Source: Limnohabitans_A sp048020265 | GTDB lineage: Bacteria; Pseudomonadota; Gammaproteobacteria; Burkholderiales; Burkholderiaceae_C | Length of the DNA stretch: 64,000 nucleotides | Assembly (NCBI RefSeq): GCF_048020265.1 | Contig: NZ_CP171843.1 | Location: 1,302,001 to 1,366,000, forward strand | Direction: 5' to 3' | Shown here: positions 1 to 7,070 of the stretch, in pieces | Layout: each line of letters starts with the position of its first letter | How positions within the stretch are numbered: position 1 is the stretch's first letter | Notes under the pieces: generated by a model | Seen by the model: only the letters and a program-made list of their open reading frames with translations | What the model was told of the DNA's origin: nothing | Database searches by the model: none | Translations under genes and position numbers: made by a program

Positions 1-9
1 GAAGCACGC

Positions 10-38
10 CCTGAAAACGCGATTTTTCCCGCTATAAT
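10..38 (+). promoter_or_regulatory. Promoter of tRNA-Val
   Basis: A perfect TATAAT -10 box lies at 33-38, 12 bases before the tRNA. A weak -35-like CTGAAA sits at 11-16 with a 16-base spacer. The -10 is clear and the -35 is poor. Confidence 0.6.
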
Positions 39-50
39 TCATAGCTTAGC

Positions 51-127
51 AGGCGCGTAGCTCAGTTGGTTAGAGCACCACCTTGACATGGTGGGGGTCG
101 CTAGTTCGAATCTAGTCGCGCCTACCA
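51..127 (+). tRNA. tRNA-Val (anticodon GAC)
   Basis: The 77-nt sequence folds as a cloverleaf. The 7-bp acceptor stem pairs AGGCGCG with CGCGCCT. The anticodon stem CCACC/GGTGG holds a 7-base loop TTGACAT with anticodon GAC, which reads GUC/GUU valine codons. The T loop is TTCGAAT, and the CCA end is encoded at 125-127. It is a single tRNA, closely followed by a terminator. Confidence 0.97.
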
Positions 128-144
128 AATTCGGTAGGAGAATC

Positions 145-179
145 AAGCACTTGGCGGAAACGCTCGGTGCTTTTTTTTT
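145..179 (+). terminator. Rho-independent terminator after tRNA-Val
   Basis: An AAGCAC/GTGCTT stem with an imperfect inner part is followed by a run of nine T at 171-179, 18 bases after the tRNA end. Confidence 0.8.
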
Positions 180-279
180 CGTCCACACGCCCAAAGTGAG
201 CGTATCTCCGACAGTTTTCCGCCACTCGCTTGCATTTCGCAGCCCATCCATTGCGCAAGTAGGACTGAACAGTTTGGCG

Positions 280-663
280 TTATTGCTTGCCCACAGCTTT
301 GACAGCGTGCGACTGCAACTGCGCCAGCTTCACAAAGTCCAGCGCACGTACGTGCGTGCATTCCAGCACCACGGGCGGTGCAACGCCAGCATCCAGCGCT
401 TCTTTCCAGCGCAGAGCGCACAGGCACCAACGGTCGCCCGCTTTCAAACCGGCAAAGCGGTATTCGCGGCGAGGGGTGATGAGGTCGTTTCCACGTGCCA
501 GCGAAAAATCCAGAAATTCCTGCGTGACTTTCGCGCACACCACATGGCTGCCCTGGTCATGCTCGTCCGTGTTGCAGCAACCGTCCCGGTAGTACCCGGT
601 CAACGGGTCGTAGGAGCAGGGGACCAGCGCCTCCCCCAAGACGTTGCGTGCGTTGTCGCTCAT
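280..663 (-). CDS. DUF2237 family protein
   Basis: This is a 127-residue protein of the DUF2237 family (small conserved bacterial proteins of unknown function). The diagnostic features are visible: an N-terminal NVLG, then DPLTGYYRDGCCNT near residues 20-32, GSHVVCA near 38-44, a RGNDL segment, and the GDRWCLCA motif near 76-83. The four conserved cysteines in the two Cys pairs suggest metal binding or redox chemistry, but no activity is known. The ATG at 663 gives the usual family length. It is apparently a single-gene unit downstream of prlC on the same strand, with 69 bases between them. The family call is secure; the function is unknown. Confidence 0.85.
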   Translation of the reverse strand: MSDNARNVLGEALVPCSYDPLTGYYRDGCCNTDEHDQGSHVVCAKVTQEFLDFSLARGNDLITPRREYRFAGLKAGDRWCLCALRWKEALDAGVAPPVVLECTHVRALDFVKLAQLQSHAVKAVGKQ

Positions 664-732
664 GATTTTTGTGACCTTGACAGCATCAAATGACCCATTG
701 AAGCCCCAAGCATTCAGGGCGCGGCGTTGGAC

Positions 733-2772
733 TCAGGCGGCGACCATGCCTTGGTGGCGCAGCAAGGCGTCCAGGCTGGGTTCGCGGCCCCGGAAGGCCT
801 TGAACGATTCCAGCGCAGGGCGGCTGCCACCTGCCTCCAGAATGGTTTGGCGGTACAGGCGACCGGTTTCCACACTGGGCGTGCCGTCGGCAGCGGCGGT
901 TTCTTCAAACGCGGCATAAGCATCGGCGCTCAGCACCTCGGCCCATTTGTAGCTGTAATAGCCCGCAGCGTAGCCACCAGCAAAGATGTGGCTGAAGGTG
1001 TGGGCCATGCGGTTGAAGGCGGGCGGGTGCAGCACAGCCACTTCGTCGCGCACTTGTTGTAACAGCGGCATGAAGTCTTGCGCCGGGTCGTGCTCGGCAT
1101 GCACCAGCATGTCGAACAACGAAAACTCGATTTGGCGCAGGGTCTGCAGGCCGCTTTGGAAGTTTTTCGCGGCCAGCATTTTGTCGAACAGCGCACGCGG
1201 CAAGGGCTCACCGGTCTCCACATGGGCGGTCATGTGGCGCAGTACCGACCATTCCCAGCAGAAGTTTTCCATGAACTGGCTGGGTAATTCCACCGCGTCC
1301 CACTCGACGCCGCTGATGCCCGAGACATCGCGTTCGTTGACTTGGGTGAGCATGTGGTGCAAACCGTGGCCAAACTCGTGGAAGAGGGTGATCACGTCGT
1401 CGTGCGTGAGCAACGGCGGCTGGCCATTCACGCCCTCGGCAAAGTTGCACACCAGGTGCGCCACAGGCGTTTGCAGCACACCCGTGTCGGGACGCTGCCA
1501 GCGGCCGCGCACGTCGTCCATCCACGCGCCGCCGCGCTTGCCAGCGCGTGCAGGTGGGTCCAGGTAGAACTGGCCGACCAGTTGGCCGTCGCGCTCGATG
1601 CGGTAGAACGCCACCGCCGGGTGCCAAACAGGGGCCTGGTCGGGGCGGATGCTGACTTCAAACAAGGTTTCGATGATCTTGAACAAGCCGGCCAGCACTT
1701 TGGGGGCTGTGAAGTACTGCTTGACTTCTTGCTCGCTGAAGCTGTAGCGGGCTTCCTTGAGTTTTTCGCTCAAGTAGGGCACGTCCCAGGCGTTCAGCGG
1801 GCCGGTGATGCCCAGCGCGTTGGTTGCGAATTCGCGCAAGTCGGCCAGGTCTTTTTCGGCAAATGGGCGGGCTTTGGCCGCCAGGTCTCGCAAGAAGGCG
1901 GTGACTTTTTCGGGGGATTCGGCCATCTTGGGCACCACCGACACTTGGGCGTAGTTGTCAAAACCCAAGAGGCGCGCTTCCTCCTGGCGCAACGCCAGGA
2001 TTTCCTGCATCAAGGGCGTGTTGTCGAAGTGTTTCGCGTCTTCGGGGGCCTGGTCCGAGGCACGGGTCACATAGGCTTTGTAGAGCTGCTCGCGCAATGC
2101 GGCGCTGTCGGCGAACTGCATCACGGGCAAATACACCGGCATTTTCAGGCTCAGGCGGTGGCCCTCTTTGCCTTCTTTTTGGGCGGCCTCCCGGGTGGCT
2201 TGCACCACATCGGCAGGCACACCTTGGAGCTGGTCTTCGCTCACGTACAGCGCAAAGTTGTCGGTCGCGTCGAGTGTGTTTTCGCTGAACTTTTGTGTGA
2301 TCTCGGCCAGCCGTTCCTGGATGGCGGCGTAGCGTTCTTTGGCCGCCCCTTGCAGTTCGGCACCGCCCAGCACAAAGGCGCGCAGGGCGTTTTTGTGGGC
2401 TTGTTGTTGCTCGGTGTTGAGGCGGGTCGCGTCAATCGCCTTGTATTTGGCGTACAGGCGCTCGTCGCTGCCCAGGCGTGTCCAGAATTCGGTCACGCGG
2501 GGCAGGGCGGCGTTGTAGGCGGCGCGTAGCTCGGGCGTGTCGGCAACGCTGTTGAGGTGTGAGACCGCGCCCCAGGCCAGCCCCAAGCGCTCGGTGGCCA
2601 CGTCGAGGGTTTGGGCGATGGCTTTCCAGTCGGCTGGAAAGTCTGCAGCGGTGACTTTCTCCAGGGCTTGTTCGGCCGCAGCCAGCAGTTCGTCCATGGC
2701 CGGGGCCACATGCTCGGGGGCAATGCGGTCAAACAAGGGCAGGCCAGAGGTGTCGAGCAAGGGGTTGGTCAT
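733..2772 (-). CDS. prlC: Oligopeptidase A, M3 family zinc metallopeptidase
   Basis: This 679-residue cytoplasmic zinc peptidase degrades short peptides, including cleaved signal peptides. The M3 signature HEFGH is present in the segment LFHEFGHGLHHML near residue 465, with the third zinc ligand expected in the following ESSQF-like region (here VELPSQFMENFCWEW). Length and the start MTNPLLDTSGLP fit the PrlC/OpdA branch rather than Dcp. It starts 35 bases downstream of folD on the same strand, so the two are probably cotranscribed. Nothing is missing from the active site. Confidence 0.95.
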   Translation of the reverse strand: MTNPLLDTSGLPLFDRIAPEHVAPAMDELLAAAEQALEKVTAADFPADWKAIAQTLDVATERLGLAWGAVSHLNSVADTPELRAAYNAALPRVTEFWTRLGSDERLYAKYKAIDATRLNTEQQQAHKNALRAFVLGGAELQGAAKERYAAIQERLAEITQKFSENTLDATDNFALYVSEDQLQGVPADVVQATREAAQKEGKEGHRLSLKMPVYLPVMQFADSAALREQLYKAYVTRASDQAPEDAKHFDNTPLMQEILALRQEEARLLGFDNYAQVSVVPKMAESPEKVTAFLRDLAAKARPFAEKDLADLREFATNALGITGPLNAWDVPYLSEKLKEARYSFSEQEVKQYFTAPKVLAGLFKIIETLFEVSIRPDQAPVWHPAVAFYRIERDGQLVGQFYLDPPARAGKRGGAWMDDVRGRWQRPDTGVLQTPVAHLVCNFAEGVNGQPPLLTHDDVITLFHEFGHGLHHMLTQVNERDVSGISGVEWDAVELPSQFMENFCWEWSVLRHMTAHVETGEPLPRALFDKMLAAKNFQSGLQTLRQIEFSLFDMLVHAEHDPAQDFMPLLQQVRDEVAVLHPPAFNRMAHTFSHIFAGGYAAGYYSYKWAEVLSADAYAAFEETAAADGTPSVETGRLYRQTILEAGGSRPALESFKAFRGREPSLDALLRHQGMVAA

Positions 2773-2807
2773 GGATTTCCAAATAGGGGTTCAGTCGGTA
2801 CTTTGTA

Positions 2808-3659
2808 TCACTTGGAGGCGCGTTCGGCGGCTTCAAGGGTATTGACCAGCAGCATGGTGATCGTCATGGGGCCAACGCCACCGGGCACGGGGGTGATGTA
2901 GCCTGCGACTTGTTTCACGCCGTCAAAGTCCACATCACCGCACAGCTTGCCTTCGTCGTTGCGGTTCATGCCCACATCCAGCACCACTGCACCGGGTTTG
3001 ACCATGTCGGCCGTGACCACGTTGCGCTTGCCCACGGCGGCCACGATCACGTCGGCTTGCAAGGTCAGGGCTTTGAGGTTTTGGGTGCGCGAGTGCGCCA
3101 CTGTCACGGTGGCGTCTTTTTGCAGCAGCATCAGCGCCATGGGCTTGCCCACAATGTTGCTGCGACCGATCACCACCGCGTGTTTGCCGCGCAGGTCGTA
3201 GCCGATGCTCTCGAGCATCTTCATGCAGCCGTAGGGCGTGCAAGGCCAGAAACCGGGCATACCGGTCATGAGCGCGCCGGCGCTGGCGATGTGAAAACCG
3301 TCGACGTCCTTGGCCGGGCTGATGGCTTCGATCACTTTTTGTGCGTCGATGTGGGCGGGCAAGGGCAGCTGCACCAGGATGCCGTGGATGCTGGGGTCTT
3401 GGTTGAGCGCTTCCACGCGAGCCAGCAGGGCGGCCTCGGTCATGTTGGCGTCGTATTTTTCGAGCACAGAGTGCAGGCCGCTGTCTTCGCAGGCCTTGAC
3501 CTTGTTGCGCACATACACCTGGCTGGCCGGGTTGTCACCCACCAACACCACGGCCAGACCCGGGGTGATGCCTTTGGCCTTGAGGGCCTGGGCGCGGCTG
3601 GCGACTTCGGTGCGCAGTTGTTTGGAGAGTTGGGTGCCATCAATGATTTGGGCGGTCAT
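2808..3659 (-). CDS. folD: Bifunctional methylenetetrahydrofolate dehydrogenase / methenyltetrahydrofolate cyclohydrolase
   Basis: FolD interconverts 5,10-methylene-THF and 10-formyl-THF using NADP and supplies one-carbon units for purine, formyl-Met and thymidylate synthesis in the cytoplasm. The 283-residue protein has the family start MTAQIIDG, the motif YVRNKVKACEDSG near residues 50-62 with the catalytic lysine, QLPLP near 98-102, a GRSNIVGKP nucleotide-binding segment near 166-174, and the C-terminal signature PVPGGVGPMT. The length is standard. The gene precedes prlC and follows the terminator of the response-regulator gene. Confidence 0.97.
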   Translation of the reverse strand: MTAQIIDGTQLSKQLRTEVASRAQALKAKGITPGLAVVLVGDNPASQVYVRNKVKACEDSGLHSVLEKYDANMTEAALLARVEALNQDPSIHGILVQLPLPAHIDAQKVIEAISPAKDVDGFHIASAGALMTGMPGFWPCTPYGCMKMLESIGYDLRGKHAVVIGRSNIVGKPMALMLLQKDATVTVAHSRTQNLKALTLQADVIVAAVGKRNVVTADMVKPGAVVLDVGMNRNDEGKLCGDVDFDGVKQVAGYITPVPGGVGPMTITMLLVNTLEAAERASK

Positions 3660-3690
3660 GGTTGAAATTCGAAAAGGTCAGAGAAAAATG

Positions 3691-3717
3691 CAAAACGCCC
3701 GACAGATGCGGGCGTTT
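3691..3717 (-). terminator. Terminator after the response-regulator gene
   Basis: A 9-bp inverted repeat AAACGCCCG/CGGGCGTTT (3693-3701 and 3709-3717) sits 18 bases beyond the response-regulator stop. In the minus direction it runs into TTTTGCATTTTT. It separates the two-component genes from folD. Confidence 0.75.
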
Positions 3718-3735
3718 GGAGCTTGTGGGTGCGGA

Positions 3736-4362
3736 TCAGGCTTTGGGTGCGTTTTGCCCCAGCGCGATCTTGAGCAGATCGGCCACGGTGTTGGCGTTGA
3801 GCTTTTCCATGATGTTGGCACGGTGCGCTTCCACGGTCTTGATGCTGATGCCCAGGTCATCGGCGATCTGCTTGTTCAGGCGACCGGCCACGATGCGCTC
3901 CAGCACCTGGGCTTCGCGGCCTGTGAGTTTGGAGAGCAGGGCGTCGCGGCTGGCCGCTTGCTGGTAGCCGGCAAACGCGTCGCGGGCTTCGTCGAGCATG
4001 CGTTCGACCAGACCCAACAATTCTTCTTCTTTGAACGGTTTCTGGATGAAATCCATCGCGCCTTTTTTCATGGTGTTCACGGCCATGGGCACGTCTCCAT
4101 GACCAGTGATGAACACGATGGGCAGGGGCGATTTGCGCTCGATGAGGCGGTCTTGCAACTCCAGACCGGTCATGCCACCCATGCGGATGTCGGCGATCAG
4201 GCAGGCGACCTCACGGGGGTCGTAGCGGCTGATGAAGGACTCGGCACTGTCAAAACAACGCACCCGATAATCCTTGCCTTCGAGCAACCACTGCAAGGAA
4301 TCGCGCACCGCTTCGTCATCGTCCACAACGTACACAGTGCCTTTTTTGGGAATCAAGCTCAT
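3736..4362 (-). CDS. FixJ/TtrR-type response regulator (receiver plus LuxR-type HTH)
   Basis: This is a 208-residue DNA-binding regulator. The receiver domain (about 8-122) has the acidic pocket DDD at 14-16, the phosphoacceptor Asp58 in IADIRM, and the conserved Lys in QKPF near 108. The LuxR-type HTH (about 140-203) contains LTGREAQVL and ISIKTVEAHRANIMEKL, typical of FixJ, TtrR and StyR-like proteins. Its ATG lies 19 bases after the stop of the sensor kinase, so the two form an operon. Because the pair is divergent from aceE-aceF-lpdA it may control pyruvate oxidation, but that is inference from position. Confidence 0.93.
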   Translation of the reverse strand: MSLIPKKGTVYVVDDDEAVRDSLQWLLEGKDYRVRCFDSAESFISRYDPREVACLIADIRMGGMTGLELQDRLIERKSPLPIVFITGHGDVPMAVNTMKKGAMDFIQKPFKEEELLGLVERMLDEARDAFAGYQQAASRDALLSKLTGREAQVLERIVAGRLNKQIADDLGISIKTVEAHRANIMEKLNANTVADLLKIALGQNAPKA

Positions 4363-4381
4363 TCATTTACCCCGTGGGTTG

Positions 4382-6898
4382 TTATGTGGTCAAAGCAGCT
4401 TCGACCGGAATCCAGAAGGAGAACCTGCAACCAGTCACCTCGCCGGCATTGTAGAGGTTCTCCGAAACGATCCTGCCTTGGTGGGATTCGATGATGCTGC
4501 GGCATAAATTCAGGCCAATGCCCATGCCTTCGACCTTGGTCGAGAAAAAGGCCTCGTACACCCTTTCAGAGTCCTCCGGGGGCAAACCTTGGCCTGTGTC
4601 GGTCACGGAAAACTCGACCACGGGCTGGCCGTCCACCAGCTTAGGCACGATGCGCAGTTCTACTTGGCGCTGACCGGTGGGGCGGTCGGCGTTATCAATC
4701 GACTCAGCCGCGTTCTTCATCAGGTTGATCAGCACCTGCTCGATCAGGATCGGGTCCACCATGAGCTGCGGCAGTCGCGCTGCGACATGGTGGGTCAGGC
4801 GCACGTTGCGGCGGCGCATCTCGATTTCGGCCAGCTCCAGCGCTTCGCTGACCATGGCCGACACATCCGACAAAGTGCGGTTGGGCTCGCTTCGCTTGAC
4901 GAAGCTACGGATGCGCAAAATGATCTGACCGGCACGCTGAGCCTGGCGGGCGGTTTTGTCCAGCGCAGACAGCAGGTCTTCTTCCTTGACCTGTTGTGAC
5001 TTGATGCGCGAAATCATGCCGCTGCAGTAATTGCTGATGGCTGTGAGCGGCTGGTTCAGCTCGTGCGCCACGCTGGAGGCCATTTCGCCCATGGTGATCA
5101 AGCGACTGGCGTTCTGGGCGCGTTCAGCTTGCTGGGCCGCCAGCTCTTCGGCCTGACGGCGCGGGGTGATGTCGCTGGCAATCACCATTTGCGCCAGTCG
5201 CCCGTCGGCCCAGTTGATGTAGCGCGAGCGCACTTCCAGCCATTTGCCCAACTCCGACACGAAGATTTCGGAGTTTTCGGATTTGGCGACGGTCAGGCTT
5301 TCCGTGGGCAGACCCGCCATTTCGTCCACATCGTCGTTCTCTTCAGCCCGGTCATTGCTGTCGGTCGCGCCCGCTTGTTGCACCAGTCGCAGGTGCCCCA
5401 CGGTGTTCTGACCAAACCAGAGCCGGTACAACTTGTTGGCAAACAGCAGCTCTTCGCTGCCCAAAGGGGCCACCGAAACCGAGGCGTCCAGCGCCTCCAG
5501 CACGATGGTGAAGCGTTCATGCGAACTGGCCAGTTGCTCCCGAATCCGATTGGGTTCGGTGATGTCGGTCATCGAGGTCATCCAGCCGGTTTGCTTGCCG
5601 GTCGCATCGATCAGCGGCGACACATACATGCGTGCATCGAAAAGTTGGCCGTTTTTGCGCTTGACCCGCACCTGAAAACCACCTGCAGAGTGTTGCCCGC
5701 TTATTTCTTCCTCCAGGCGTTTCATCAGCAGTTCACGGTCCTGGTCGGGCCAGTAGGGGAAGGGGGCCACTGCACCGACCAAATCGGATTCGCTCCAGCC
5801 TGTCATCTGGCAAAAAGCGGGATTGACGTAGGTGATGCGCCCGCGCAAGTCCAGGGCTCGCATGCCCGTCAGCATGGAGTTTTCCATGGCGCGGCGGAAG
5901 TTGGTTTCGGCCACCAGGGCTTTTTGGGCCTGTATGCGCCTGCGGGTATGCCGCCAGTTGCCGATCAGCATCCAGGCCGTCATGACACTCAACACACTCA
6001 CCAACCAAAACAAGCCGCCACCCACCAGGCCCTGAGAAGTGCGCCAGGCTTGGGCCCGCAAAATCAGGTCGTTGCCGACGGGCGAGACGGGCACTTCGTA
6101 ATCGTTGTTGGGTTTGTCACTGCCGGGCAGCAAGCGCCACAGGGCAATGCGGCCCGGAATGGTTTGTCCGGCCAGCAATTGGCCTTTGCCGTCTTGCAGT
6201 GCCACGGCGTATTTGGCCAGCACCTCAGTCGGGATACCGTAGCGCAGCAGCCCTTCCATGGTGTATTCCGCCAGAATCACCCCGCTGAAGCGGCCTTGGT
6301 CGTTGCTCAGGGGGGTGTGCAACTGCAACACAGCGAGTTGGGCGTCCTTGTCCACATCGGTGTTGATCTGGCCGTAGATGGGCTGCATCAAGTCGCGGGC
6401 CAGGCTGAAGTGACTTTCTGTTTCACCCACTTTGAGCACCGTGCCAGCCCGCATGTGCTGGCTGGGCGATATGCTGGAAACGCTCTGGTTGGCGATGATG
6501 CGTCGTCGGTCGTCGATCCAGGTCAGCGACAAAAACTCCGGATATTGCTGCACCAGGGCTTCAGCACGGGACAAAAACTGATCGGTGCGGATCTCCTTGT
6601 TGGAGACATCGCGTGCCAGGCGCATGACCTGTTCTTGCCGCTCCAGCAAACGCAGACGCAGGCGCTGTTGAGCGTATTCCACATCCCGTTTGATGGCTTC
6701 TTGCTCCCGCTCGATCTCTTCGACCCGCAAGTACCAGAATGCGCTGGCAATGGCGGCCAAAAAAAGCACCACAGCCACCACGGGGGCCAAGTTGGCATAA
6801 CGGTCCTGTCTGTTGGGAGATTGGCGATGCCACCACGAGCGCCACCAAGCCCACGGTCCAACCTGGGTCACGACCGATGCTGCTTTGTTCAATTCCAT
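4382..6898 (-). CDS. Membrane PAS-domain sensor histidine kinase (FixL-like)
   Basis: This is an 838-residue inner-membrane sensor. A TM segment at about 36-58 and another at about 295-318 enclose a periplasmic sensing region of roughly 230 residues. A cytoplasmic PAS domain follows (about 340-450, with GRITYVNPAF), then a PAS-like region (about 460-590). The HisKA H-box SSVAHELNQPLTAISNY gives the phosphorylated His near 609. The HATPase part shows the N box (LMKNAAESI), VTDTGQGL and GMGIGLNL. No haem-binding FixL histidine could be assigned, so the signal is unknown. It is cotranscribed with the downstream regulator and divergent from aceE. Confidence 0.93.
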   Translation of the reverse strand: MELNKAASVVTQVGPWAWWRSWWHRQSPNRQDRYANLAPVVAVVLFLAAIASAFWYLRVEEIEREQEAIKRDVEYAQQRLRLRLLERQEQVMRLARDVSNKEIRTDQFLSRAEALVQQYPEFLSLTWIDDRRRIIANQSVSSISPSQHMRAGTVLKVGETESHFSLARDLMQPIYGQINTDVDKDAQLAVLQLHTPLSNDQGRFSGVILAEYTMEGLLRYGIPTEVLAKYAVALQDGKGQLLAGQTIPGRIALWRLLPGSDKPNNDYEVPVSPVGNDLILRAQAWRTSQGLVGGGLFWLVSVLSVMTAWMLIGNWRHTRRRIQAQKALVAETNFRRAMENSMLTGMRALDLRGRITYVNPAFCQMTGWSESDLVGAVAPFPYWPDQDRELLMKRLEEEISGQHSAGGFQVRVKRKNGQLFDARMYVSPLIDATGKQTGWMTSMTDITEPNRIREQLASSHERFTIVLEALDASVSVAPLGSEELLFANKLYRLWFGQNTVGHLRLVQQAGATDSNDRAEENDDVDEMAGLPTESLTVAKSENSEIFVSELGKWLEVRSRYINWADGRLAQMVIASDITPRRQAEELAAQQAERAQNASRLITMGEMASSVAHELNQPLTAISNYCSGMISRIKSQQVKEEDLLSALDKTARQAQRAGQIILRIRSFVKRSEPNRTLSDVSAMVSEALELAEIEMRRRNVRLTHHVAARLPQLMVDPILIEQVLINLMKNAAESIDNADRPTGQRQVELRIVPKLVDGQPVVEFSVTDTGQGLPPEDSERVYEAFFSTKVEGMGIGLNLCRSIIESHQGRIVSENLYNAGEVTGCRFSFWIPVEAALTT

Positions 6899-7070
6899 CC
6901 CCTGAGTTTAGGGGACAAGCCCTCTGTCATGCCCTTGTGATCCGCTTGGCAGTCCGTAAAAAAAGGTATCAAATTTCACGATGTAAAACACTAAAGCACA
7001 ATTTGAAATAACGAAAAAAATATGTGAGAATTCAGGCATCATTTGTTCACAACAGCAACAGGAGACACGC
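6899..7070 (+). promoter_or_regulatory. Divergent kinase / aceE promoter region
   Basis: These 172 AT-rich bases separate the kinase start from aceE. A possible aceE -35 TTGAAA lies at 7003-7008, but no strong -10 is evident. CAAATT and AATTTG form a 6-bp inverted pair at about 6970 and 7000. The aceE ribosome-binding site AGGAG lies 7 bases before the ATG. The region must hold both promoters; the assignments are tentative. Confidence 0.4.

Noticed and set aside
88..693. A 201-codon plus-strand frame over the tRNA end and the DUF2237 gene
   Set aside because: It starts inside the tRNA and runs antisense to a conserved protein.
5063..6940. A 625-codon plus-strand frame opposite the sensor kinase
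   Set aside because: It is a shadow of a kinase gene with clear domains; the composition is atypical and no start signal is present.
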